This document shows positions 1 to 7,378 of a stretch of DNA of 62,860 nt, in pieces. The DNA comes from a virus, in the IMG/VR virus record IMGVR_UViG_3300032282_002104, positions 1 through 62,860 of that record. One strand, given 5' to 3'. The position numbers were made by a program, and so were the translations under genes. The stretch's first letter is position 1, and each line of letters begins with the position of its first letter. The notes beneath the pieces are model-generated. The model saw only the letters and a list, made by a program, of their open reading frames with translations, had not been told where the DNA came from and did no database searches.

Positions 1-1556
1 GCATTCTGAGTGCTTAACTGCGCAGCACTAACTACTGATACGGCATTACTTACAGTATTAACATGTGTTTCAACTGATGCAACGGCAGCACTGACTACAC
101 TTACTGCATTACTTACTGTGTTTATGGCACTTTGCGCTGCTGCGCTAACGGCACTTATAGTATTGCTTATTGCTGAAATTGCATTGCTTACAACATTAAT
201 AGCACTTTGTAAATTGCTTTTTGCACTTGCTAAATCAGCACTAGTAACTGAAACTGAATTACTAATACCATCAATTCTTACGCTTAGAGCATTATCAGCA
301 CTGGTCATCTGTGCTGAGTTAGTTGCTACCTGAGCACTAACTGTACTTACTGCATTGCTTACAGTATTAATATGACTTTCTAATGCAGCACTTGCTGCTG
401 TTCTTACAGATATTTCATTGCTTAAGGCATTCCAAGTGCTTAACTGGGCAGCACTAACTACGCTAACTGCATTACTGATTGCGTTATCAGCACTGGTCAT
501 CTGTGCTGAGTTAGTTGCTACTTGAGCACTAACTACACTTATGCCATTACCAACTGCACTTACTGCATTGCTTACAGTATTAATATGAGTTTCTAATGCA
601 GCACTTGCTGCTGCTCTTACAGAAATTTCGTTGCTAACTGCATTCCAGGTGCTTAATTGAGCTGCACTTACAACTGATACTGCATTACTGATTGCATTGT
701 CTGCACTGGTCATCTGTGCTGAGTTAGTTGCTACCTGAGCACTAACTACACTAACAGCATTGCTTACAGTATTAATAGCATTAATAACATCTATACCACC
801 TACAACTAGGTTAGAGTTAACATAAAGTTTTTCTCCAATACCTACACCGCCTGCTATTACTAAAGCACCAGAAGTAGTGCTAGAAGATGCAGCAGCATTA
901 GTAACATTAATTCTGCTTGCTGTAGCAATGTTACCACCATTAGTTGTAACTGTTAAATCAATATTAGTACCAGAAGTATTGATACTGTCTGTACCTACTC
1001 TGATGTTACCAACCGTAACATTACCAGCTACAGTTAAAGTGTTTGTTGTTTCGTTATATGCAAGATCTGATTCAGATTTTAATGACCCACCTGTGGTACC
1101 ATATACTACTTGACCTGATGCAACATTACCAATATTGGCACTAAAATTACTTGCTGTTAAATTTCCAACAATAAGATCAGCATAGCCAGATTTGTTTATA
1201 GTTCCAGCAGTTGAACCAGTTTCTGTGGTAAAGGTTGCCATAAAACGATCATTAGACTCGTCCCAAGCAAAAGCCACGTTGGTGTCGGTTCCGCGCTCAA
1301 TTACAATACCAGAGTCTAAGGCAGCAGCTCCTGATTGGCTTCTGGCTAAAACAATTAATGGATCTGCTACTACTGTATTAGTAGTGTCAATAATAGTGGT
1401 AGCACCTTGTACCGTAAGGTTGCCAGTAATAGTTAAGTTACTAGGATAAATTAAGTCTAAATCTAATTTTCCAGCAGTAACTGCATTATTTGCCAGTTTT
1501 GAACCGATAACTTCTAAGTCGGTAATCTGATTGCGTTTAATTCTTGTTATAGACAT
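1..1556 (-). CDS. Tail-fibre-like structural protein, C-terminus beyond the window edge
   Basis: The frame is open from the ATG at 1556 (AAGGAT ribosome site upstream) to the left edge, so about 518 residues are visible and the end is missing. The N-terminus (MSITRIKRNQITDLEVIG) leads into beta-rich fibre sequence with the module ALVIAGGVGIGEKLYVN, which recurs in four other fibre genes of this window. From about residue 260 the protein becomes a long run of Ser/Ala/Val-rich heptad-like units (SNAVSVVSAAQ, TSADNAISN), typical of a trimeric fibrous shaft. The units are near-duplicated at the DNA level. A late box (AATAAATA on the minus strand) lies 27 nt upstream. I infer a trimeric fibre or appendage subunit; where it sits on the virion is unknown. 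Confidence 0.75.
   Translation of the reverse strand, partial: MSITRIKRNQITDLEVIGSKLANNAVTAGKLDLDLIYPSNLTITGNLTVQGATTIIDTTNTVVADPLIVLARSQSGAAALDSGIVIERGTDTNVAFAWDESNDRFMATFTTETGSTAGTINKSGYADLIVGNLTASNFSANIGNVASGQVVYGTTGGSLKSESDLAYNETTNTLTVAGNVTVGNIRVGTDSINTSGTNIDLTVTTNGGNIATASRINVTNAAASSSTTSGALVIAGGVGIGEKLYVNSNLVVGGIDVINAINTVSNAVSVVSAQVATNSAQMTSADNAISNAVSVVSAAQLSTWNAVSNEISVRAAASAALETHINTVSNAVSAVGNGISVVSAQVATNSAQMTSADNAISNAVSVVSAAQLSTWNALSNEISVRTAASAALESHINTVSNAVSTVSAQVATNSAQMTSADNALSVRIDGISNSVSVTSADLASAKSNLQSAINVVSNAISAISNTISAVSAAAQSAINTVSNAVSVVSAAVASVETHVNTVSNAVSVVSAAQLSTQN
298..734. repeat. Near-identical repeats inside the fibre shaft
   Basis: A 32-nt sequence beginning gcactggtcatctgtgctga occurs at 298, 490 and 703. 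The spacings of 192 and 213 bp are whole codons. The flanking sequence repeats imperfectly, encoding shaft units of about 64-71 residues. Such repeats allow shaft length change by recombination. Confidence 0.85.
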
Positions 1557-1583
1557 CTGAGCTATCCTTGGGCGGTATAGCTT

Positions 1584-1591
1584 TATTTATT
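1584..1591 (-). promoter_or_regulatory. Late promoter box AATAAATA
   Basis: A minus-strand T4-type late box (one mismatch to TATAAATA), 27 nt before the fibre start at 1556. Confidence 0.5.
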
Positions 1592-1603
1592 TAAAATGGC
1601 ATA

Positions 1604-3448
1604 TTAAACGATTCGAGTTTTGTGTACTTTTACAGTATTACCAGTACCAGAACCTACGAAAATTAGCTGGACCGTACTACCTACCATGTCTACCCCTAAC
1701 GTTCCTAAACTACTAGAAGTATATAAAGTAGAGCTAGAAATGTAAGGATTTGTGCCATTATGTACTACCATGGCGTCAAAAACCTGATGGTTTGACCCGT
1801 TGCTTACCTGCACAAAGTACTTGGTACTTCTGTAGCTGGAAGTAGTAAATGTATCTACAATCGTATTACCAGTTCCAGCACTGATTCCGGTCTGATTATA
1901 AGTTATACCAGTGCCCGCTGTTAGATTTAAGTTTGAGTCTATTACCAGTCGTTCTGTACCAGCAGTAGTTATACGAACTTTGTTATCGCCAACAGTGTCT
2001 TCTACAGTAACTATGGTATTAACCGCTTCGTTTTGTATGGTTGGGCCAAGTCCAACTAAACTAGTATTCAAACTACGAATTTCAACAGTATCGATGCTAG
2101 TTGGAGCATCTGCAAAAATAATATCAGCACCGCTTAAGGTATAAGCTACCCCTGGTAACTGCATTACACCGTTTAGTGTTACAATGTAGTTTTCAACTGG
2201 TACTGTTTGACTTGCCGTAAAGGTAGTAGTACTGTTATCGCCCTGGTAAATGTCTAAGCTCATTAAACCTGTTGTTGGGCTGGCATTTATCCAGGTTGCA
2301 CCGTTGTAATATTCTAGGTATCCTGAACTGGTATTATATCTGACATATCCAGCAGTTGCACCGGCTGGTCTAGATCCTTCAGGACCAGCAGGAATTAAAA
2401 TTGCAGTATCAGTATTAATATCCACAATACCATAGTTATTAGGCTGAATTACTACATTGCCGTTAGTATTAGCATTACTTAATGTATCTGTTGTAATGGT
2501 TAACGAAGCAGCTTCTAATCTGCTAGTTGCTGTAATTGTACTGGCATGTATGTTACCTGATACACCTAATCCGCCAGTTACCACTATTGTGCCAGTTGAA
2601 ACATCTGCGCTAGGAGTATTGCCAGTAAAACTGTAAGTTGCGCCACTAAATGTCTGGCTGCTAGTCATAATTACACTAACATGATTGCTTACTACATTTA
2701 TAGCACTTGCTAGGTTGTTATTAACGCTTGTTAGCTGCGCACTAACTGCGCTGACTGCATTACTTAGTTTAGTATCTATGCTTGCTAGATTTGAACTTAT
2801 AGCACTAATTCTGTTGTTAGTGCTAACAACAGCAGCACTCACTGCACTTATAACATTGCTTAAAGCATTGTCTGCGCTGGTCATCTGAGCAGAATTAGCT
2901 GCCACTGCTGAAGTTAAAACACTTATGGTATCTTTGATGTTCATACCTGCTACATTTAATGTAGCACTAACATATAAACTTCCACCTACGCCAACCCCAC
3001 CTGCTACAACTAAAGCACCTGAACTAGTAGTTGACGAGGATGTGGTGGCTGAAACATTAATATTACTAATAACTTGAACATTTGCACCTGCTACTGGACT
3101 CAGAGTTAAATCACCAGAAGTGGTGCTTACATTACTTATTATGGCTTTGGATGTGCTAATATTGCCAGCGTTTAGGTTTCCAGAAACTACTACAATTCCA
3201 GAGCCATTTCCTGACAAATTTAAGTTTGCACTAGCAATTAATGGGCTAATATTGCCTGAATCTAGTACAATATTACCAATCTGAGCATTGCCTGTGATAT
3301 CAAGTACATAGGCAGGAATAGCATTACGGATGCCAATACGATTAGTCGTAACATCAAAATATAGTAAATCGGTTTCAACACTTAAGTTTATGCCCTGTCG
3401 TTCCAGATTGCTCTGGAGCATAGGGCCGCTAATTCTGCCTATAGCCAT
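1604..3448 (-). CDS. Tail-fibre-like structural protein (614 aa)
   Basis: The N-terminus MAIGRISGPMLQSNLER, followed by a TDLLYFDVTTNRIGI stretch, resembles a head module of fibre-like proteins in marine T4-like phages (recalled, not searched). Next come the recurring ALVVAGGVGVGGSLYVS module (about residues 145-160), a Ser/Val/Asn coiled shaft (about 180-260) with the ADNALSN and SNAVSAVSAQLTSVN units shared with other fibres here, and a second GG module. After about residue 395 there is a beta domain of the GDNSTTTF type, which also occurs in the 3479-3889 protein and the giant 39176-52480 protein. The start has an AAGGAT ribosome site, and a CTAAATAT late-like box lies 17 nt upstream. No catalytic motif is visible. 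Confidence 0.75.
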   Translation of the reverse strand: MAIGRISGPMLQSNLERQGINLSVETDLLYFDVTTNRIGIRNAIPAYVLDITGNAQIGNIVLDSGNISPLIASANLNLSGNGSGIVVVSGNLNAGNISTSKAIISNVSTTSGDLTLSPVAGANVQVISNINVSATTSSSTTSSGALVVAGGVGVGGSLYVSATLNVAGMNIKDTISVLTSAVAANSAQMTSADNALSNVISAVSAAVVSTNNRISAISSNLASIDTKLSNAVSAVSAQLTSVNNNLASAINVVSNHVSVIMTSSQTFSGATYSFTGNTPSADVSTGTIVVTGGLGVSGNIHASTITATSRLEAASLTITTDTLSNANTNGNVVIQPNNYGIVDINTDTAILIPAGPEGSRPAGATAGYVRYNTSSGYLEYYNGATWINASPTTGLMSLDIYQGDNSTTTFTASQTVPVENYIVTLNGVMQLPGVAYTLSGADIIFADAPTSIDTVEIRSLNTSLVGLGPTIQNEAVNTIVTVEDTVGDNKVRITTAGTERLVIDSNLNLTAGTGITYNQTGISAGTGNTIVDTFTTSSYRSTKYFVQVSNGSNHQVFDAMVVHNGTNPYISSSTLYTSSSLGTLGVDMVGSTVQLIFVGSGTGNTVKVHKTRIV

Positions 3449-3465
3449 TTCAGGTATCCTTAGCT

Positions 3466-3473
3466 ATATTTAG
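3466..3473 (-). promoter_or_regulatory. Late-like promoter box CTAAATAT
   Basis: A weak minus-strand variant of the late box, 17 nt before the ATG at 3448. It shares the TAAATA core with the stronger boxes of this window. Confidence 0.3.
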
Positions 3474-3478
3474 CTTGA

Positions 3479-3889
3479 TTAGCTAGCGTATCCGTGTAGC
3501 AGAACGATAGTATGACCAAGTGGTGGTGGGCTGGTGAAAGTAATGGTTGTAGAGCCATCAAAAGTAAATGCTACACCAGGATTTTGAAAAACGTTGTTGA
3601 TAAAAACTAAAACTGCCTTTTCCTGTCCAGCAGTATAACTAAAACTCATTGGACTAAAAGTTAAGGTAGAGCTGTCACCAGTAAATGTGTCTTTAGTTAT
3701 AGTAGCAGCACCTGCCGTTCTGAGTGAACTCCAAGTACCATTGATATATGCTTCTAAAACATTAGTTGTAGTATTGTACCGAATCTGACCATTTGAGCTT
3801 GCACTTGGTCTCAGAGTAGTAGCCCCGCCTGGTATTTTTGCGGTAGTTTCGCCTACTTTAATCTTGGTATTTTTAAGGCTGCGTCCCAA
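3479..3889 (-). CDS. Small virion protein with GDSST-type beta domain, TTG start
   Basis: The frame can be extended upstream to 3943, but that would overlap the preceding gene by about 50 bases with atypical Cys-rich sequence. A TTG at 3889 has GGAG seven bases upstream and follows the previous stop by two bases, so I choose it, giving 136 residues (MGRSLKNTKIKVGETTAK). Residues about 70-136 carry a compact beta domain, TGDSSTLTF ... VLVFINNVFQNPG ... FTSPPPLGHTIVL. The same pattern occurs in the 1604-3448 protein and in the giant protein. It is probably a minor tail or fibre-associated component; the specific role is unknown. Confidence 0.65.
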   Translation of the reverse strand: MGRSLKNTKIKVGETTAKIPGGATTLRPSASSNGQIRYNTTTNVLEAYINGTWSSLRTAGAATITKDTFTGDSSTLTFSPMSFSYTAGQEKAVLVFINNVFQNPGVAFTFDGSTTITFTSPPPLGHTIVLLHGYAS

Positions 3890-3891
3890 AA

Positions 3892-4206
3892 TTAAACTCC
3901 AACGTAACTTACAGTAGCAGTCACTGAAGAAGCTGAGCTGCAATTTGCGGCTAGTGCATCATTAGTGCCTAAAATTAACTTTTCAACATCCATGATGTAG
4001 GTGTCGGCTGCGGCAATAGTTAATGTTTTGTAAATCTGATTACCGGCTCCGTATGTTCCTGAAGCTGGAATAGCCCAGACATTTATAGTTACATCCCCTG
4101 CGCTAGTATTACAAAAATATACTGTGCTCACTACAGTATTTCCTGAACTTGCATAAATGTTACCAGGTGTTGATGAGTTTGTTAATTGTGTACATTGTAT
4201 TGTCAT
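3892..4206 (-). CDS. Small structural protein (104 aa), function unknown
   Basis: A short beta-strand-rich protein (MTIQCTQLTNSSTPGNIY ... VTATVSYVGV) without signal peptide, membrane segment or catalytic motif. The pattern of alternating short strands, with an NTSAGDVTINVWAIP stretch, looks like a single beta-sandwich of the kind used in virion decoration or fibre-accessory proteins. It sits 10 nt after the 4217-4867 fibre gene and 2 nt before the TTG-start gene, within one minus-strand cluster of structural genes. That context is the main evidence that it is a virion protein. I cannot place it in a named family. Confidence 0.6.
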   Translation of the reverse strand: MTIQCTQLTNSSTPGNIYASSGNTVVSTVYFCNTSAGDVTINVWAIPASGTYGAGNQIYKTLTIAAADTYIMDVEKLILGTNDALAANCSSASSVTATVSYVGV

Positions 4207-4216
4207 GTTAATTCCG

Positions 4217-4867
4217 TTATAGTATTAATCCAAATAATACGGCTTTGCTTTTGCTTACTAGTTCATCTGATGCAGTTGCATTAACTACATACACACCTGA
4301 CCCGCCGTTGTTAGGTGCTTTAGCATAAAGTTTATTGTAGCTACTTAAGCTACTTGGATCTGATCCCTGATTTTGCAGAGTTAAAACATCATCTAGTTTA
4401 ACTAACCCAGATCCATCTGCATCAATAACAATGTTTCCATTGCTTGCACTGGTTATTTTATGTCCGTTTACATCTAAGTCGCCGCCCAATTGGGGGCTAG
4501 TGTCGTCTACAACATTACCTAATCCACCTGAAGTAATAGGGTTCCAGGTAGAACCATCATTAGTTAATTCCCAACGAGTTAAACTTTCGTTCCATCTAAA
4601 TCCAGTGTTAGATAAACTACCGCGTTCAATTTCAATACCTGAATAGCCCAGGGTAACGCCTGCGCCGGCTTCACCAGAATTTAATACAATAGTATTGTCT
4701 GAAATTAAGCTGTTTGTAGACTCTACACTAGTGGTAGAGCCAATTACGACCAAATTTCCAATTACATTTAAATTGGTTGTTGTAACCACTACGTTTCCGG
4801 CAGTAGTGCCAGAACCGTTTACTGTGGTTATGTTATAATCGCCCTGAATTCGTTTATTAGTAGACAT
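4217..4867 (-). CDS. Fibre-like structural protein (216 aa)
   Basis: The N-terminal half contains fibre-type repeats (TTAGNVVVTTTNLNVIGNLVV, then ISDNTIVLNSGEAGAGV and SGIEIERGS). The same DNTIVLNSG/IVIERG type of segment occurs in the truncated fibre at 1-1556, where it reads LIVLARSQSGAAALDSGIVIERGT. A later segment (GGLGNVVDDTSPQLGGDLDVNGHKI) is a motif widespread in phage tail fibres. It probably forms part of a trimeric fibre or a fibre adaptor. Its start codon lies only 6 nt downstream of a CATAAATA late box, so its late mRNA may be leaderless. Confidence 0.7.
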   Translation of the reverse strand: MSTNKRIQGDYNITTVNGSGTTAGNVVVTTTNLNVIGNLVVIGSTTSVESTNSLISDNTIVLNSGEAGAGVTLGYSGIEIERGSLSNTGFRWNESLTRWELTNDGSTWNPITSGGLGNVVDDTSPQLGGDLDVNGHKITSASNGNIVIDADGSGLVKLDDVLTLQNQGSDPSSLSSYNKLYAKAPNNGGSGVYVVNATASDELVSKSKAVLFGLIL

Positions 4868-4868
4868 A

Positions 4869-5441
4869 TTAGTTATTTATGATGGTTTGGAATTTAGCCA
4901 AATCCAAATGTTCTAAATTTTCTTGCTGTTTTAATTTATTAGGTATCAACGCATTTTCTGGTATAACTCTATGATATCTTACTTTTGGATGATGTTTTAT
5001 AACTGTTAGGGTCTGATCTACCCAGTTTCCGTAATAAGTCTCTGCATCTGAACTCTTTTTGTAATGTGCAGTATCCGCATACATATTATTAAATTTACTG
5101 CTTACTCCAGAGTAATCAAATCCTAAAATGTAAATAGTTTTAATATTGCTTATGGCTGATGCATAGCTTAGTGCAATGGGCCCTGAACTGTATCCATAAT
5201 TTAAAGTAATTTTTTTAGCCCCAGATTCTGGAAGCGGTTTACGGGTGTAAAATTCGTTAATTTTAGCATAACCAGATTTTTGTATTTCCTGGCTAATTCC
5301 ATCGTCTGTAGCAATCAAAACATCAGGAGCAAAATCTCTGTATAAAGCATTACACCCGTAAACTCTGCCCAGAGTTTTCAGTTTGTCTAAATCTATGCCT
5401 TTTCGGCTGGTTCCATTTCCGAGTACGAATGCTATAGCCAT
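4869..5441 (-). CDS. Conserved phage protein with nucleotide-sugar-transferase-like Rossmann start (190 aa)
   Basis: The N-terminus FVLGNGTSRKGIDLDKL followed by VYGCNALYRDFAPDVLIATDD has the glycine-rich beta-turn-alpha and 'CN ... D' pattern of MptE-like/DUF115 and sialyltransferase-like proteins. A second strand motif, IKTIYILGFDYSG, lies near residue 105. I recall similar proteins in marine T4-like phages but cannot search. The role is open; modification of a surface glycan or of virion proteins would be a guess. The gene lies directly behind a hairpin that contains both a terminator U-tract and its likely ribosome site, suggesting stage-dependent expression. Confidence 0.55.
   Translation of the reverse strand: MAIAFVLGNGTSRKGIDLDKLKTLGRVYGCNALYRDFAPDVLIATDDGISQEIQKSGYAKINEFYTRKPLPESGAKKITLNYGYSSGPIALSYASAISNIKTIYILGFDYSGVSSKFNNMYADTAHYKKSSDAETYYGNWVDQTLTVIKHHPKVRYHRVIPENALIPNKLKQQENLEHLDLAKFQTIINN
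4874..4881 (-). promoter_or_regulatory. Late promoter box CATAAATA, 6 nt from the ATG
   Basis: A minus-strand late box ending 6 nt before the start codon at 4867. With T4-like geometry, transcription would begin at or next to the AUG. The box overlaps the 3' end of the preceding gene. Confidence 0.5.
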
Positions 5442-5471
5442 AAAAAATCCCTGAGTATTTACCCAGGGATT
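5442..5471 (-). terminator. Hairpin with U-tract overlapping the ribosome site of the downstream gene
   Basis: On the minus strand AATCCCTG pairs with CAGGGATT around a 10-nt loop, followed by a T6 tract that ends exactly at the ATG of 4869-5441. The 3' arm holds the only Shine-Dalgarno-like sequence (AGGGA). The loop contains GGTAAATA, a late-box variant. It looks like an intrinsic terminator that also sequesters the ribosome site. Confidence 0.7.
5456..5463 (-). promoter_or_regulatory. Candidate late box GGTAAATA inside the hairpin loop
   Basis: Minus-strand GGTAAATA, 14 nt before the ATG at 5441. A transcript starting about six bases downstream would lack the 5' arm of the hairpin and so expose the ribosome site. 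Weak match to the box; the position is what is notable. Confidence 0.35.
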
Positions 5472-5492
5472 CTTGTTAGCACCTAAAACTGA

Positions 5493-6128
5493 TTAGGCAG
5501 CGTCTACTCGTACAAAGGCTGTAGTACCAGCAGCTTTATCTGTAGCATAATCATTATTTGTTGTTGCAGCAGCTAACCAATAACGAAACTTGTCTGCGGG
5601 TGTTGAAAAATCATACACCCATTTGTTGGTAATGCGACTTGCATAAAATGTTGAAGCGTCTTGTTTAGTTACAAGAATACTCATTTCATTTGCACCCAAT
5701 GAACCAGATGCTTTATTTGCTAGTGTACAAACGCCAACTAGTGTAACTGTGCCTGATCCTGCACCAGCGGCTTTGGCTACAAAAATACCACCAACTTGTG
5801 CGTTGGATTTTGATGCGCCAACGGCCACCCAGTCGGTTGTGCCTACAGTTAAAATTCTATAAATGCTACCAACGACCATATCCTCGTCATTAATAGCTGT
5901 ACCGCTAGTAACTAGGAATTTCTTTGCACCTTTCTGAGCTAAAATTGAACCAGCAGCGGCTGCTTGTGCTCCAATTTTAACATATGGTCTAATAGTGTTA
6001 CCCGTCTGACTTGTCATACCGCCAGTACCACCAACATTATTACTGCTTATTAAGGTTGGAGACACAAATTTGTCGCGCACCTGTGCGTCTGTAGTAGGGG
6101 TATGTGTAATTTTTAATTTGTTTGCCAT
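5493..6128 (-). CDS. Predicted virion protein (211 aa), function unknown
   Basis: Starts MANKLKITHTPTTDAQ with a strong AAGGAG ribosome site. The middle carries a Gly/Val-rich stretch GSIYRILTVGTTDWVAVGAS and AKAAGAGSGTVTL, a pattern I recall in structural proteins of marine phages. There are no Cys clusters, membrane segments or catalytic motifs. Its transcript would have an unusually long leader (70 nt) from a CATAAATA late box, containing a perfect 12-bp palindrome, and the gene is followed by a strong hairpin. This separate transcription unit with its own promoter, leader and terminator fits an abundant late protein, perhaps a decoration or fibre component. That is inference. Confidence 0.6.
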   Translation of the reverse strand: MANKLKITHTPTTDAQVRDKFVSPTLISSNNVGGTGGMTSQTGNTIRPYVKIGAQAAAAGSILAQKGAKKFLVTSGTAINDEDMVVGSIYRILTVGTTDWVAVGASKSNAQVGGIFVAKAAGAGSGTVTLVGVCTLANKASGSLGANEMSILVTKQDASTFYASRITNKWVYDFSTPADKFRYWLAAATTNNDYATDKAAGTTAFVRVDAA

Positions 6129-6181
6129 TTATTTTCTCCTTGTGATTAGCGTTCTAGGCTACTCGAAGTGGTGCTCCGAGA

Positions 6182-6193
6182 GTTCAGCTGAAC
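6182..6193. promoter_or_regulatory. Perfect palindrome GTTCAGCTGAAC in a late leader
   Basis: A 12-bp perfect palindrome lying 6 nt downstream of the CATAAATA box, in the untranslated leader of the 5493-6128 gene. It could be an operator or a short hairpin; nothing else identifies it. Confidence 0.4.
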
Positions 6194-6197
6194 ATTA

Positions 6198-6497
6198 TTA
6201 TTTATGAGATTTTTGTAATAATGATAGTAGCAGATGTTCCTGCATTATTGTGATTACACTATTGGCTTCTGTAATCTTTTCTGTATAAAGTCTCTTGCTG
6301 CTTACAGACCCAGTCCTGGTATAATTACGACGATGCTCGCTAGCATATTTAAGGATGTTGTCTACCGCCTTGAGTAATGTATCGAATTCTCTGTAATCCT
6401 TATACATATGATTCATCTGTGCTGTTTTTAACTTGTAGCGTAAGTCGTACCAGTCTTCTATTTCTGCTATCTGAATAGTTGTGATGTCTGCATCCAT
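6198..6497 (-). CDS. Hypothetical small protein (99 aa)
   Basis: The frame can be extended to a TTG at 6515, but the ATG at 6497 is preferred because a TGTAAATA late-like box ends 5 nt upstream of it and nothing resembles a ribosome site for the TTG. The product (MDADITTIQIAEIEDWYDL...) is mostly helical and charged, with Tyr-rich segments (HMYKDYREFDTLLKAVDNIL) and a C-terminal helix ending LLLSLLQKSHK. No family is recognised. It is divergent from the endolysin; the two genes' promoters overlap at 6497-6510. Confidence 0.55.
   Translation of the reverse strand: MDADITTIQIAEIEDWYDLRYKLKTAQMNHMYKDYREFDTLLKAVDNILKYASEHRRNYTRTGSVSSKRLYTEKITEANSVITIMQEHLLLSLLQKSHK
6199..6206 (-). promoter_or_regulatory. 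Late promoter box CATAAATA
   Basis: A minus-strand late box, 70 nt upstream of the ATG at 6128, overlapping the 3' end of the 6198-6497 gene. Confidence 0.5.
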
Positions 6498-6504
6498 ATA
6501 AATA
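6497..6504 (+). promoter_or_regulatory. Late promoter TATAAATA for the endolysin
   Basis: An exact match to the T4 late consensus, 22 nt before the endolysin ATG at 6527, with AAGGAG between. Confidence 0.75.
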
Positions 6505-6510
6505 TTTACA
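6503..6510 (-). promoter_or_regulatory. Late-like box TGTAAATA, 5 nt from the ATG
   Basis: Minus-strand box overlapping the plus-strand TATAAATA by two bases. The ATG at 6497 follows after 5 nt, predicting a leaderless mRNA. Confidence 0.4.
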
Positions 6511-6526
6511 TACAAGGAGAACCCCT

Positions 6527-7147
6527 ATGGAATTTGATTTTGATTTCACACAAGAAAAACTAGCAGCCTGTTTACCCCGTAACAAGGATCCCGAAGGCTG
6601 GTTCAACATTATGTATGAAACTCTACAAAAATACGATATTAGCACCAGAGAAAGAGTAGCTGCTTTCATAGCACAAGCCGGACATGAAAGTGCTGAGTTT
6701 ACAATTTTAAAAGAAAACTTAAACTATACTGCTGAATCACTTCACAGAGTTTGGCCAAGCCGTTTTCCTACATTAGAAGCAGCACAACCTTATCACAAAA
6801 ATCCAGAAAAGATTGCTAACAAAGTTTACTCAGCTCGTATGGGCAATGGCGATGAACATTCTGGTGACGGTTGGAAGTTCCGTGGCCGCGGTGCTATTCA
6901 GTTAACAGGTCACGATAACTATAAGGCATTTGCTGCATCAGTAGGTATGAGCATTGATGAGGCAGTAGCTTACTGCGAAACTAATCAGGGTGCTTTAGAA
7001 AGTGCTTGCTGGTTCTGGCAAAAAAATAACCTGAATCAGTTTGCTGATACTGGTGATATGACTACGTTAACTAAACGCATTAACGGTGGTACATTAGGTT
7101 TAGAAGATCGCACTAAGCATTACAAACATGCCATGGAAGTTCTATAA
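6527..7147 (+). CDS. GH19 (chitinase-like) endolysin
   Basis: A peptidoglycan hydrolase of glycoside hydrolase family 19, expected to cleave the glycan backbone of the host wall at lysis. The catalytic acid lies in FIAQAGHESAEF (Glu54). The family block KFRGRGAIQLTGHDNY is at about 117-132, and SACWFWQKNNLNQFAD and RINGG follow toward the C-terminus. The length of 206 residues fits a single-domain phage endolysin. There is no signal peptide or membrane anchor, so export would need a holin, which I did not find here. An AAGGAG ribosome site and an exact TATAAATA late promoter fit late expression. A second GH19 protein lies at 10508-11365. Confidence 0.92.
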   Translation: MEFDFDFTQEKLAACLPRNKDPEGWFNIMYETLQKYDISTRERVAAFIAQAGHESAEFTILKENLNYTAESLHRVWPSRFPTLEAAQPYHKNPEKIANKVYSARMGNGDEHSGDGWKFRGRGAIQLTGHDNYKAFAASVGMSIDEAVAYCETNQGALESACWFWQKNNLNQFADTGDMTTLTKRINGGTLGLEDRTKHYKHAMEVL

Positions 7148-7150
7148 CGC

Positions 7151-7378
7151 ATGGGCATGACATTGCTAGATGACAATATCAAAAGTTTAATTGTAAACTT
7201 TGATGATGACACTTGCGAGGCTGGGTTCATTTTAAGAGAACTCAGCCGCAATGCCTTTGGTGCTAGACCGTTGGACCGAGTTAAAATGACTGAGGCTTTG
7301 GAAAAAGTTTGTGCTGAAGCAAAACCTATAGCTTTAGAAGTTATATATGCTATAGAATGTATTACTGCTAACAACTAA
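7151..7378 (+). CDS. Hypothetical small protein (75 aa) downstream of the endolysin
   Basis: Begins 3 nt after the endolysin stop, at ATGGGCATG; either ATG could serve. It ends immediately next to the stop of the convergent gene at 7379. The product (MGMTLLDDNIKSLIVNFDDD...) is acidic and mostly helical, with two cysteines and no membrane segment, so it is not a holin. Its position suggests cotranscription with the endolysin. No family recognised. Confidence 0.6.
   Translation: MGMTLLDDNIKSLIVNFDDDTCEAGFILRELSRNAFGARPLDRVKMTEALEKVCAEAKPIALEVIYAIECITANN

Noticed and set aside
3890-3943. Upstream ATG extension of the 3479-3889 gene
   Set aside because: Overlaps the previous gene and lacks a ribosome site, while TTG at 3889 has GGAG at good spacing.
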